From positions 1-64,000 of the forward strand of contig NZ_CANKYW010000006.1 in NCBI RefSeq assembly GCF_947488135.1: a stretch of 64,000 nt of DNA. Reading direction: 5' to 3'. Within the stretch, counting starts at the first letter, position 1. Each line of letters begins with the position of its first letter. The DNA is from an uncultured Marivita sp. (GTDB lineage: Bacteria; Pseudomonadota; Alphaproteobacteria; Rhodobacterales; Rhodobacteraceae). The translations under genes were made by a program, and so were the position numbers. The notes beneath the pieces were generated by a model that was not told the origin of the DNA, did not search any database, and saw only the letters and a list, made by a program, of their open reading frames with translations. Below, in pieces: positions 53,354-62,096 of the stretch.

Positions 53354-54856
53354 TTACTTCTTCTTGCCGAACCCGCTCAGGCCCGGTGGCAAGCCGCCAC
53401 CCCCGCCCAAACCGGGCAAGCCGCCTTTGGCGCCCATCGCCTTTGCCGCCGCTTCAAGCGCCTTGGGGTCCATTTGGCTTGGGTCCATACCTTCGGGCAT
53501 GCCGCCCTTGCCGAACATGCCTTTCATGGCCTGTTTCAGCATCCCGCCTTTGCCCATCTTGCCCATTTTCTTCATCATGTCGGACATCTGGCGCTGCATT
53601 TTGAGCAGCTTGTTGAGGTCGCTGACCTCGAGCCCCGAGCCCTTGGCGATGCGCTTCTTGCGGCTGGCCTGAAGGATCTGCGGGTTCGCGCGTTCCTTCT
53701 TGGTCATGGAGTTGATGAGCGCGATCTGCTGGCGCAGCATCTTGTCGTCGATCCCGGCACCGTCCATCTGCTTCTGCATTTTTTGCGCGCCGGGCATCAT
53801 CGCCAGCATGCCTTCCATACCGCCCATCTTCATCATCTGTTCCAGCTGCATCTTCAGGTCGTTCATGTTGAACTGACCTTTCTGGAAGCGCTTCATCATG
53901 CGCTCGGCCTGTTCGACCTCGAGCGTCTGCTGCGCTTTTTCGACCAGCGCGACGATGTCGCCCATGCCGAGGATGCGGCCTGCGATGCGGTCCGGCTCGA
54001 AGGTTTCGAGCGCGTCCATCTTTTCGCCAAGACCAACAAAGCGGATCGGCTTGCCGGTTACGGCCCGCATCGAGAGCGCGGCGCCACCACGCCCGTCGCC
54101 GTCCATCCGGGTGAGGACGACACCGGTGATGCCGATACGCTCGTCGAAGTTCTCTGCCGTATGAACCGCATCCTGACCCGTCAGGCCATCGACCACCAAC
54201 AGCGTCTCGCGCGGATTAGCGACGTCGCGCACTGCTTCAACCTGCGCCATCAGCTCTTCGTCGATGGAGAGGCGGCCTGCGGTGTCGAGCATGTAGACGT
54301 CATAGCCGCCCAATGACGCCTGCGTCTTGGCGCGTTTGGCGATGGCGACCGGGTCTTCGCCCTTGACGATGGGCAGGGTGTCGACGCCGATCTGGGCACC
54401 GAGGATGGCGAGCTGCTCCATCGCGGCGGGTCGATTGACGTCGAGCGACGCCATCAGCACCTTTTTGCCGTCACGTTCCTTGAGGCGCTTGGCGATCTTG
54501 GCGGTCGTGGTGGTCTTACCGCCGCCCTGCAAACCGACCATCAGGATCGGTGCGGGCGGGTTGTCGATCTTGAGCGCACCGGGGTCTTCGTCACCCGTCA
54601 GGACGTGCTTGAGTTCGTCATGGACGATCTTGACGACCTGTTGGCCCGGTGTGATGGATTTGGTGACAGCTTGGCCCGTGGCCTTGGCCTGGACAGCCTT
54701 GATGAAATCGCGGGCGACAGGAAGGGACACGTCCGCTTCAAGCAATGCAACGCGCACCTCGCGCAGCGCTGTTTTGACGTCATCCTCGGACAGGGCGCCC
54801 TGTTTGGTGAGCCGATCGAAGACGCTGCCTAGGCGGTCGGACAGATTTTCAAACAT
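53354..54856 (-). CDS. ffh: Signal recognition particle protein Ffh
   Basis: 500 residues from ATG 54856, preceded by AAGGAGG. N domain, then GTPase with VGLQGGGKTTTTAKIAKRL (G1), MLDTAGRLSIDEELM (G3) and GLGEKMDALETFEPDRIAGRILGMGD, and a Met-rich M domain from about 300 (QLEQMMKMGGMEGMLAMM). The tail is long and Gly/Met-rich (GGLPGLGGGGGLPP). Binds signal sequences and 4.5S RNA; the RNA gene is not seen next to it. Confidence 0.96.
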   Translation of the reverse strand: MFENLSDRLGSVFDRLTKQGALSEDDVKTALREVRVALLEADVSLPVARDFIKAVQAKATGQAVTKSITPGQQVVKIVHDELKHVLTGDEDPGALKIDNPPAPILMVGLQGGGKTTTTAKIAKRLKERDGKKVLMASLDVNRPAAMEQLAILGAQIGVDTLPIVKGEDPVAIAKRAKTQASLGGYDVYMLDTAGRLSIDEELMAQVEAVRDVANPRETLLVVDGLTGQDAVHTAENFDERIGITGVVLTRMDGDGRGGAALSMRAVTGKPIRFVGLGEKMDALETFEPDRIAGRILGMGDIVALVEKAQQTLEVEQAERMMKRFQKGQFNMNDLKMQLEQMMKMGGMEGMLAMMPGAQKMQKQMDGAGIDDKMLRQQIALINSMTKKERANPQILQASRKKRIAKGSGLEVSDLNKLLKMQRQMSDMMKKMGKMGKGGMLKQAMKGMFGKGGMPEGMDPSQMDPKALEAAAKAMGAKGGLPGLGGGGGLPPGLSGFGKKK

Positions 54857-55088
54857 GGGCCTTCGCCTCCTTTGCCGCTGGTGTGACCCTGATGTAAGGA
54901 TCAGCGGCGCATATGCCAAACGTGTCGCCCCGTAGGGACGCGAACAAACAGTTTTGCCCCCACGGGCGTAACACGCTGGTGGGGGGCGATCCCGGACATG
55001 GGTCCAAGGGACCGGAAAGTCAGGCTTCCCGGAGTGGAATGGCGTTTAGGCGAAAACGGAGCGCGGAGTCAAGCCGTGCCCCTGTCCG

Positions 55089-55670
55089 TCATGCCGCCAA
55101 AGCCTGAAGTGCGGCATCCGCCTTGGCGTGGGACGCATCGGCGTCGACCATCAATTGGTCTGCCGGGACGAACTGCACGTCGGTGATGCCGATGAACCCG
55201 AGGATGTGGCGCAGATAACCGCTGGCGAAATCGATGTCCGAGCCAACCTGCGTACCACCCGAGGCGATCGCGACAATGGCCCGCTTGCCGGTCAGGAGGC
55301 CCTTCGGCCCCGCTTCGGAATACTGAAAGGTCTCACCCGCTCGCGCGATCTGATCGATCCACGCCTTCAGCGAGGCGGGAATGCTGAAGTTGTAAATCGG
55401 TGTGCCGATGACAATCGTATCGGCCGCCTTGATCTCGTCGATCAGCGTGGTCGACAGGGCCAGCTTTTCGCGTTGAGCCTCGCTGCGGTCTGCTGCCGGG
55501 GTCCAGTTGGCGGTCAGCCAATCGGCGTCAATGGCTGGAACGGCAACGGCCAGATCGCGGTGAATGACGGTGTTCGGCGAAAGTCGGTCGATGATCCGCT
55601 GCGTCAGGGCGCGGCTTTCGGAACCTTCGTGGCGGGCGGATGCGTCGATGCGTAGAACAGTGTGTGTCAT
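55089..55670 (-). CDS. azoR: FMN-dependent NADH-azoreductase
   Basis: 193-residue flavodoxin-like quinone/azo reductase. VLRIDASARHEGSESRALTQRII binds FMN phosphate; TIVIGTPIYNFSIPASLKAWIDQIARAGETFQYSEAGPKGLL is the family signature. It probably detoxifies quinones. The ATG at 55670 follows GGAAAAG; earlier in-frame codons overlap the operator region. Divergent from a LysR gene that is the likely regulator. Confidence 0.92.
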   Translation of the reverse strand: MTHTVLRIDASARHEGSESRALTQRIIDRLSPNTVIHRDLAVAVPAIDADWLTANWTPAADRSEAQREKLALSTTLIDEIKAADTIVIGTPIYNFSIPASLKAWIDQIARAGETFQYSEAGPKGLLTGKRAIVAIASGGTQVGSDIDFASGYLRHILGFIGITDVQFVPADQLMVDADASHAKADAALQALAA

Positions 55671-55702
55671 GGCTCTTTTCCAATTTGTCATTGTTTCTCT
55701 TG

Positions 55703-55719
55703 AGACTTTACTTAAGTCT
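55703..55719. promoter_or_regulatory. Inverted repeat AGACTT-N5-AAGTCT, LysR-type operator
   Basis: Perfect six-base arms (55703-55708, 55714-55719) in the 113-bp gap between azoR and the divergent LysR gene. Size and position suit the recognition site of a LysR-type regulator that controls azoR and itself. Confidence 0.55.
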
Positions 55720-55783
55720 TGTTCTGGCGCACGGAATGGCAAGAAATGCGCATAAGATGTGAGTGAATGCACAGAGGGTCGAA

Positions 55784-56671
55784 ATGGAGCATTGGGATGA
55801 GGTGCGCACCGCGTATCAGGTGGCGCGGCAAGGGACGGTCAGCGGCGCGGCAGAGGTTCTGGGTGTCCACCATGCAACGGTCATCCGCCATATCGATGCA
55901 TTGGAATCCCGGCTGGGCGTGAAGCTGTTTCAGCGTCACGCACGGGGATATACGCCGACAGAATCCGGCGAGGACCTTGCGCGGGTGGCGCAAACCACTG
56001 AGGACCAGTTGCAACAATTGGTGGGCCGCATTCGCGGTCGCGGTGCGGATGTGAGCGGCGAATTGGTTGTCACTTCGATCATCGAATTGTCGGATTTCCT
56101 CGTTCCGGTCTTGTCGGGCTTCAAAGCAGAATATCCCGATGTGGTGGTGCGGTATTTGACCGATACGCGGGTGTTCCGCCTGGAATACGGCGAGGCGCAT
56201 GTGGCGATCCGCGCGGGGACAGCACCGGAAGAACCGGACAACGTGGTGCAGCCGCTCATGAAGCTGCGCATCGGTCTCTACGCCGCCAAGAGCTATGTCG
56301 AGGCACACGGATTGCCGAAAGACGAGAGCGATCTGGCCAACCATATGTTTGTCGGCAATGACAATCCCGATGGCCGTGCCCCGTTTCAGAAATGGTTGCG
56401 GTCCAGAGTGCCCTATGACCGTGTCGTCTTTCGGACGACCGACACCTTCAGCATGATGTCCGCCGTGCGCAGCGGCGCCGGGATCGGGTTCATGACCGTC
56501 GATCAGGGGGATTCTGACGACAACTTGGTCGAGGTGATGCCCGCACTCGATGAATGGGCGGCATCTTTGTGGCTTGTGACGCATGTGGACCTGCACCGCA
56601 CCGCCAAGGTGCAAGCGCTGCTGGCGCATCTCAAGGCCGCGGTGAAAGACACCGACGGGGCGAATTCCTGA
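55784..56671 (+). CDS. LysR-family transcriptional regulator
   Basis: 295 residues from the ATG at 55784, supported by GAGGG upstream; a GTG at 55763 is less likely. The winged helix is at about 1-62 (VARQGTVSGAAEVLGVHHATVIRHIDALESRLGVKLFQR) and the effector domain follows from about 90. Divergent from azoR with an inverted repeat between, the classical arrangement for a LysR activator and its target. It is followed 2 bp later by an EamA exporter that may belong to the same unit. Confidence 0.9.
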   Translation: MEHWDEVRTAYQVARQGTVSGAAEVLGVHHATVIRHIDALESRLGVKLFQRHARGYTPTESGEDLARVAQTTEDQLQQLVGRIRGRGADVSGELVVTSIIELSDFLVPVLSGFKAEYPDVVVRYLTDTRVFRLEYGEAHVAIRAGTAPEEPDNVVQPLMKLRIGLYAAKSYVEAHGLPKDESDLANHMFVGNDNPDGRAPFQKWLRSRVPYDRVVFRTTDTFSMMSAVRSGAGIGFMTVDQGDSDDNLVEVMPALDEWAASLWLVTHVDLHRTAKVQALLAHLKAAVKDTDGANS

Positions 56672-56672
56672 C

Positions 56673-57584
56673 ATGACCGAAGCCAAGCGCGGCCATCTGG
56701 CGATGTTGGCATTCTCCGCGCTTGTCGCGGGGTCTTTTTCTTTGGGGTCAATGGCCGCGCCGCATATTGCGCCGCAAGCGCTGAACGCCGTGCGCTTCGT
56801 GGTGGCCGCGGGTGTTCTTGGGGCGCTGGTCGCCGCGACCGGCGGTCTCGATCGGTCCGCGCTCAAAGCACCGTGGCGGTATCTGGTGCTGGCCGTTTTC
56901 TTCTCGACCTATTTCGTGCTGATGTTCGAAGGCCTGAAAACCGGGGCGCCGGTTTCGATGGCGGCGGTCTTTACCCTGACGCCATTGCTGGCCGCCGGAT
57001 TTGGATGGCTTCTGCTGAGGCAGGTCCTGACGCCAAGAATGGCGCTCGCCCTTTGTATCGGCGCTGTTGGGGCGCTCTGGGTGATCTTCCGGGCGGATTT
57101 CGGCGCCTTCCTCGCCTTTGGCATCGGTCGTGGCGAGACGATCTTTTTCTTCGGATGCGTGGCGCACGCGATCTACACGCCGCTTGTTCCAACCCTGAAC
57201 CGAGGCGAACGTCCAGCGGTGTTCACGTTCTGCACCTTGGTTGCCGGAGCCTTACTGATGCTGGTGGTGGGCGCGCCGTCGATGATGAGAACCGATTGGG
57301 CTGCTTTGCCAACAATCGTCTGGATCACCACCGCGTACACGTCGGTCTTCGCCAGCGCGGCCACCTTCCTGTTATTGCAATATGCCAGCCTGCGGATCCC
57401 GTCGGCCAAGGTCATGGCCTATACCTACCTGACACCAAGCTGGGTGATCCTGTGGGAGATGGCACTCAATCGACCGCTTCCGCCGCTCATGATCCTTGGA
57501 GGGGTCGCGCTGACCATGTCGGCCCTGGCACTGTTGCTCAAGGACGACAGCCAGGTCAGAGGGCGAGCGAGGCTAGAAGGGTAG
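56673..57584 (+). CDS. EamA/DMT family exporter
   Basis: 303 residues, ten helices in two EamA repeats (about 8-140 and 155-295), with SFSLGSMAAPHIAPQALNAVRFVVAAGVL and AKVMAYTYLTPSWVILWEMAL typical. Substrate unknown. Begins two bases after the LysR stop. Its 3' end overlaps the convergent TraB/GumN gene by 12 bp. Confidence 0.87.
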   Translation: MTEAKRGHLAMLAFSALVAGSFSLGSMAAPHIAPQALNAVRFVVAAGVLGALVAATGGLDRSALKAPWRYLVLAVFFSTYFVLMFEGLKTGAPVSMAAVFTLTPLLAAGFGWLLLRQVLTPRMALALCIGAVGALWVIFRADFGAFLAFGIGRGETIFFFGCVAHAIYTPLVPTLNRGERPAVFTFCTLVAGALLMLVVGAPSMMRTDWAALPTIVWITTAYTSVFASAATFLLLQYASLRIPSAKVMAYTYLTPSWVILWEMALNRPLPPLMILGGVALTMSALALLLKDDSQVRGRARLEG

Positions 57585-58562
57585 CCGTTCCAACGTGAAC
57601 CCCTCGTTCTCCAGCAAGGCCAACACGCCGTCTTCCCCCGGAAGGTGGGCTGCGCCGAAAGCGGCAACGACGGTTACGTTCTGTTCGGTCGCGTCGAGCA
57701 GGACCGGGATCCAGGCGCGGTTCCGATCGATCAGAAGTTCTTGTTCTATCGTTGTAAAAACCTCTGCCGCAGCAGACGGGTCGATGGGGCTGTAGCGTTC
57801 GGCCAGAATGGAGGATACCGCCCAGCCTTCGGCATGACTTTCGTCGAAATAGCTGGCGAGAAGCGTCGCGAACAGGTCTTCGCTGACCGAAGGATCGACG
57901 AGCGAGGACAACATCATGTCGATCTGCGTTGCGCGCGGCTGGTCGGCGAAGGCCATAAAGATCGTCTCGACATTCTCGAGCGCCCCACGGGGAACGCCGG
58001 CAGACCTCGCGATGGCTTCGAGCTGGGCATCCAACCCGCTATCGGCGAGTTCGGGCGCGGCCGCACAAGGCGGCACGGCCAGCAGGACCGAAACGTACCA
58101 AGGCTGAAAACGCGCCGCCATGAAAGGTGGCATCCCGCGGGCCGTCAAAGCCTCGGACATCTTCTGCCACTCTTCTTCCATCAGCAATTCGGGAAGGGTG
58201 GTATCCGGGAGGAGAAGCAGGCCTGGATCGGTGGAAAGCCGCTGTTCCAACGCTGCCTGATCCTCGTCGGTCATCTCAAGCAGCAAAAGGTCCGCGGTCT
58301 CGATCGTTTCCCGCAGGCGGTCGACCGGGGCGTCGAGTCTTGGGTCAGTCAGGTGCATGGTTCCGATCAGGTGGAGCGTCCGATCCCCCCGCGTGGCGCG
58401 CCAATGATTGCCTTCCGGAAACACCGCATCTTCGAGCGCCTCTTGCAACCGGACCTGTTCGTCGGCGGTCAGTGTTGTCCGCAGATCCTGCCCGGCACAG
58501 ACCGCCAGGGCAGGCTGTGCCACCAGCACAAAACAGAGAAGCGACAACAAGCGCATGAACAT
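57573..58562 (-). CDS. TraB/GumN family protein
   Basis: 329 residues with a signal peptide (FMRLLSLLCFVLVAQPALA). The two motifs of the TraB/GumN fold are present: LHLIGTMHLTDPR near residue 65 and VVAAFGAAHLPGEDGVL near the end, each with a conserved His, plus ETADLLLLEMTDE. Related proteins are proposed metalloproteases or erythromycin esterase-like enzymes acting outside the cytoplasm. AAAGGA precedes the ATG at 58562. Confidence 0.88.
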   Translation of the reverse strand: MFMRLLSLLCFVLVAQPALAVCAGQDLRTTLTADEQVRLQEALEDAVFPEGNHWRATRGDRTLHLIGTMHLTDPRLDAPVDRLRETIETADLLLLEMTDEDQAALEQRLSTDPGLLLLPDTTLPELLMEEEWQKMSEALTARGMPPFMAARFQPWYVSVLLAVPPCAAAPELADSGLDAQLEAIARSAGVPRGALENVETIFMAFADQPRATQIDMMLSSLVDPSVSEDLFATLLASYFDESHAEGWAVSSILAERYSPIDPSAAAEVFTTIEQELLIDRNRAWIPVLLDATEQNVTVVAAFGAAHLPGEDGVLALLENEGFTLERLPF

Positions 58563-58643
58563 CCGGTGATCCTTTCGCAGCGGTTGCGCTGCAAGCTAAG
58601 GGCTGCGCTTGCCACCGGCAAGGCAGTCGCGCATTGATAGGCC

Positions 58644-59309
58644 ATGAAGCGCGAGGCCGATCTTTATCCGCATATCAAGGCGTATCTCGAAAGACAGGGC
58701 TTTACCGTCAAGGGAGAGGTCGGCGCGGCGGATCTTGTCGCAACGCGCAGCGACGATGAGCCGGTGATCGTGGAACTGAAACTGCGATTGAACCTGACCC
58801 TGTACCATCAGGCCGTTGCGCGTCTGGCCATCACCGATCTCGTCTATCTTGCGGTGCCGAAACCTTCGGGCAAATCCGCCCGTCGGGCGCTTAGGGAGAA
58901 CACGATGCTCTGCCGCAGGCTCGGGCTTGGGTTTCTGACGGTTCGCAAGGACGGCGCGGTCGAGGCGCAGTGCGATCCGGGCCCGTACGCTCCGCGCAAG
59001 AACGCGAAAAAGCGGGCGAAGCTTTTGCGGGAATTCGACCGGCTTGAAGGTGATCCCAACGACGGAGGCGCGACAAGGCACGGGATCGTAACCGCCTATC
59101 GGCAGGATGCGTTGCGCTGTGCCTTGTACCTGGCCGAAGCGGGAGCCGAAAAAGGAGCCATCATCGCCAAGGCGACCGGCGTGGAAAACGCCACGACGCT
59201 GATGCGCGACAATCACTACGGATGGTTCGAGCGGGTGGAAACCGGGGTCTATGCCCTGACGCCGCAGGGGCGTCAGGGCTTGGCCGATTGGGGCGACAGC
59301 CTTGGATAG
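58644..59309 (+). CDS. DUF2161 family protein (possible PD-(D/E)XK nuclease fold)
   Basis: 221 residues. The N-terminus LYPHIKAYLERQGFTVKGEVGAADLVA, VIVELKLRLNLTLYHQAVARLAI suggests a nuclease-like core with Asp, Glu-Leu-Lys and a following Gln, as in PD-(D/E)XK enzymes. The C-terminal 70 residues look like a winged helix (ALYLAEAGAEKGAIIAKATGVENATTLM). DUF2161 is assigned by pattern. Target unknown; convergent with the VWA repeat gene. Confidence 0.75.
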   Translation: MKREADLYPHIKAYLERQGFTVKGEVGAADLVATRSDDEPVIVELKLRLNLTLYHQAVARLAITDLVYLAVPKPSGKSARRALRENTMLCRRLGLGFLTVRKDGAVEAQCDPGPYAPRKNAKKRAKLLREFDRLEGDPNDGGATRHGIVTAYRQDALRCALYLAEAGAEKGAIIAKATGVENATTLMRDNHYGWFERVETGVYALTPQGRQGLADWGDSLG

Positions 59310-59342
59310 ATCGCAATTGGTTGACGTGCGGTGCGGTGAGCG

Positions 59343-61841
59343 TCACTCCACCTTGATCGTGGTCTGCGCAATGCCGCTTCGATCCTGCCGGATGAAATAC
59401 TGCACCACGTAATCCCCCGGAGTTTCAGGTACGGTGAGTGTCGCCGGATTGCCGTTGCGCGTGTAGGCCCAGCTTTGCCACTGCGCACCGCCGGAGGCCC
59501 CCACCGGGCCAAGGCCGATATAGTCTTCGGCATAGTCCGGTCCGGTCCAGCCGATCTGAATCGTCGATCCGGGCGCTGCGGTCGCAGGAGCGGTCAGTGT
59601 CGCCTCCACCGGTGTGACCGTGATGGGAATTTCCGCGATCGCATTGCGGTCCTGCCGGACGAAGTAGCGGATGACGTAGTCACCGGCGGCGGCAGGCACC
59701 AACAGCCGCGCCGGGTTTCCGTCACGGGTATAGACCCAGTTCTCCCATTGGTTCGCGCCGGATGCATCTACGGCCCCTATTCCGAGGTAATCCTCGGCGT
59801 AGTCCGGTCCTGTCCAGGTGACTTCGATGGTCGATCCCATCGGTGCTTCGGATGGCGCGGAAAGCGATGCCTCGACTGGTTTCAGAGTGATTGGAACCGA
59901 AACCAGCGGCGTGCGATCCTGCCGCTGGAAATAGGTGATCAGGTAGTCGCCCGGCTCTGTCGGCATGACGAGATCGGCGGGATTGCCGGTTCGGGTGTAG
60001 ACCCAGTTTTCCCACTTGTTGGCACCCGACGCGTCGGCTTTGCCGATGCCGATGTAGTCTTCGTCGTAATCCGGCCCGGTCCAGGTGACCTCAATCGTCG
60101 ATCCGATCAAAGCTTCGGACGGTGCAGTGAGGCTTGCTTCCACGGGCTTCAGAGTGATCGGGACGGATACAAGCGGGGTTCTGTCCTGTCGCTGGAAATA
60201 GGTGATCAGGTATTCGCCGGGCGTCGCGGGCATGACCAGTTTGGTCGGATTGCCGGTGCGGGTGTAGACCCAGTTCTCCCATTGGTTGGCACCCGACGCG
60301 TCGGCCCTGCCGATGCCGATGTAATCCTCGTCGTAATCCGGCCCGGTCCAGCCGATCTCGATGGTCGACCCGACCGCAGCCTCGCTGGGGGCGACAATAC
60401 TGGCGGTCACATCTGTCGCGGTGAAGGCGACGGTCGTCAAAGGCGTGCGATCCTGTCGCATGAAATAGGTGATCTTGTAATCACCCGGTTCAGCCGGAAC
60501 CGTCAACTTCACCGAGGAGCCTGACGCGACATAAGTCCAGTTTTCCCACTGATTGGCCCCGTCAGCACCGACTTTGCCGATGCCAATGTAGTCTTCCTTG
60601 TAGTTTGGTCCGGTCCAGTCCACCGTAATTTCGGACCCGGCGGGCGCTTCGGGTACGGTGCTCAGCGTCGCGGTGGCCGGGGTGACCATGATCTGTGTCT
60701 CGCCCAGTGCCTCGCGACCTTCGCGTTTGAAGTAGCGGATGACATGCGGCCCCTCCACAGGCGGAACGACCAGATCTACAGGATTGCCCGATGCGGTATA
60801 GGACCAGTTGCGCCACATATTCGCGCCGTCCGCATCCGCCGCGCCGATGCCGATATAGTCGTCTTCATAGTTCGGCCCGTCCCATCCGACCTGGATGGTG
60901 CTGCCTGCCACGGCGGTTGCCGGTGCCAACACGCGCGCTGTTTCTTGTGGCTCGGGGAAGGCGACCTGGACAGAGGCGGCATCGCCGATGGCGACGAATT
61001 GACGGGTCATCTCCATTTCGAGCGCGGTGCTGTAGGCGATTAGCGTGTAAGATCCCTCGGGCAGTTCGAGTTCCAGCGGGTTGCCCTCGGTATCGCTCAG
61101 AACCGTGCCTGTGTTGCTTGTCAGTTCCCAAAGGACCGGGCCGGATACCAGCGTTTCTGACCCTTCGATGACGGCGGTCAACGTGGTCGGAACCAATGCG
61201 GGTTCCGGTTCGGGCTCAGGGGCTGCGGCCGCGACTTGGGTTAGTGCGGCGGTGAGCTGATCCGCCGTGTCGGCAGTAAGGAATTGCCCGCCGGTTTCTT
61301 CTGCGATGCACTGCATCTGTGCCAAAGCCTCGGCGTCGGAGCCAACGTCGAATCCGATCACATGCGCGGTGAAGTCGATCCCGGCCTCTTCAAGCAGACG
61401 CGCCGTGGCGCAAGGATCGGGATTGCAGGTCTCGACTCCGTCGCTGACGAGGATGACGGTCGCCTTCTCCTCGGTATAACGCAGTGCCTGCGCGGCGGCG
61501 ATCACGGCATCGGCCATTGGTGTCTTGCCCAGCGGTTTTATCGCGTTCACGGCATTCGCAATCTGCCCTGCCGTTCCGGGTGCCGGTGCGACGACAGTTT
61601 CGATATCGGTGCATTCCCCGCGTTCCCGATGTCCGTAAACCGTAAGGCCAAGCCCCTGTTCCGACGGAAAATCCGACAGCAGGTTGCCAACCACCTCTTG
61701 CGCGATGGTGATCTTCGCGACCCCGTCGATCTGGCCCCACATTGACCCGGACCCATCCATGACAAGCACGGTATTGGGTTGGTTTTGCGCAGTGGCCATC
61801 GTGGCGAGGAAGGTCAGGGAAAAGGCTAGGGCAGATCGCAT
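59343..61841 (-). CDS. Secreted von Willebrand factor A protein with six 89-residue repeats
   Basis: 832 residues. Signal peptide (ALAFSLTFLATMATAQ), then a VWA domain (about 22-205) with an intact metal site: MDGSGSMWG, KTPMADAV and LVSDGVETC. A short PEPEPEP linker and an Ig/carboxypeptidase-regulatory-like region (about 215-298) lead to six tandem repeats starting at residues 302, 391, 480, 569, 658 and 747, each exactly 89 long. Each has the core WTGPDYDEDYIGIGxADASGANQWENWVYTRTGNP followed by GDYxITYFxRQDR. The repeats are probably beta-sandwich modules, perhaps metal-binding (acidic loop). GAGGA precedes the ATG. An adhesin or stress-surface role is possible but not shown. Confidence 0.85.
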   Translation of the reverse strand: MRSALAFSLTFLATMATAQNQPNTVLVMDGSGSMWGQIDGVAKITIAQEVVGNLLSDFPSEQGLGLTVYGHRERGECTDIETVVAPAPGTAGQIANAVNAIKPLGKTPMADAVIAAAQALRYTEEKATVILVSDGVETCNPDPCATARLLEEAGIDFTAHVIGFDVGSDAEALAQMQCIAEETGGQFLTADTADQLTAALTQVAAAAPEPEPEPALVPTTLTAVIEGSETLVSGPVLWELTSNTGTVLSDTEGNPLELELPEGSYTLIAYSTALEMEMTRQFVAIGDAASVQVAFPEPQETARVLAPATAVAGSTIQVGWDGPNYEDDYIGIGAADADGANMWRNWSYTASGNPVDLVVPPVEGPHVIRYFKREGREALGETQIMVTPATATLSTVPEAPAGSEITVDWTGPNYKEDYIGIGKVGADGANQWENWTYVASGSSVKLTVPAEPGDYKITYFMRQDRTPLTTVAFTATDVTASIVAPSEAAVGSTIEIGWTGPDYDEDYIGIGRADASGANQWENWVYTRTGNPTKLVMPATPGEYLITYFQRQDRTPLVSVPITLKPVEASLTAPSEALIGSTIEVTWTGPDYDEDYIGIGKADASGANKWENWVYTRTGNPADLVMPTEPGDYLITYFQRQDRTPLVSVPITLKPVEASLSAPSEAPMGSTIEVTWTGPDYAEDYLGIGAVDASGANQWENWVYTRDGNPARLLVPAAAGDYVIRYFVRQDRNAIAEIPITVTPVEATLTAPATAAPGSTIQIGWTGPDYAEDYIGLGPVGASGGAQWQSWAYTRNGNPATLTVPETPGDYVVQYFIRQDRSGIAQTTIKVE
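59346..60938 (-). repeat. Six tandem 267-bp coding repeats
   Basis: Units of 267 bp (last one 258 bp before the stop) run without spacer through the 3' two-thirds of the VWA gene. Units 3, 4 and 5 are nearly identical in protein and highly alike in DNA, while units 1, 2 and 6 are more diverged, a gradient expected from recent internal duplication or gene conversion in the middle of the array. Confidence 0.9.
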
Positions 61842-62096
61842 CGCGGCGTCCTCAAATCTCGGGTTTCAATGGGAGCAGAAAAACACTTTCGACGCGATCT
61901 GCACAGTCCCTTGGCGGTCTCGGCCGAAAAATCTGCGAGGCTCTCGATATTGATGTTGCCCAAGTCGAAGGCGAACGGTTAAAATTTGTGCAATACCGGC
62001 CTGCGGCAGGTCTGGGCGAGCGTTTCGGTGTTGTTATCCGTTTCGTTTCCCGAGGCTCTGACGCAGTTTGGCGCGGAAAAAATGGGGATATACCAA

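Noticed and set aside
54857-55088. Possible 4.5S SRP RNA upstream of ffh
   Set aside because: I looked for the conserved GGAAGGAAGCAGCC-type loop on both strands; a GGACCGGAAAGTCAGG stretch is only superficially similar and no long hairpin surrounds it.
59346-60938. CRISPR-like array
   Set aside because: The repeats are 267 bp, contiguous and coding; there are no short direct repeats with unique spacers and no cas genes.
61842-62096. TPP or FMN riboswitch before the ABC binding protein
   Set aside because: The conserved CTGAGA and ACCTGATC segments of the TPP element and the FMN core are not found.
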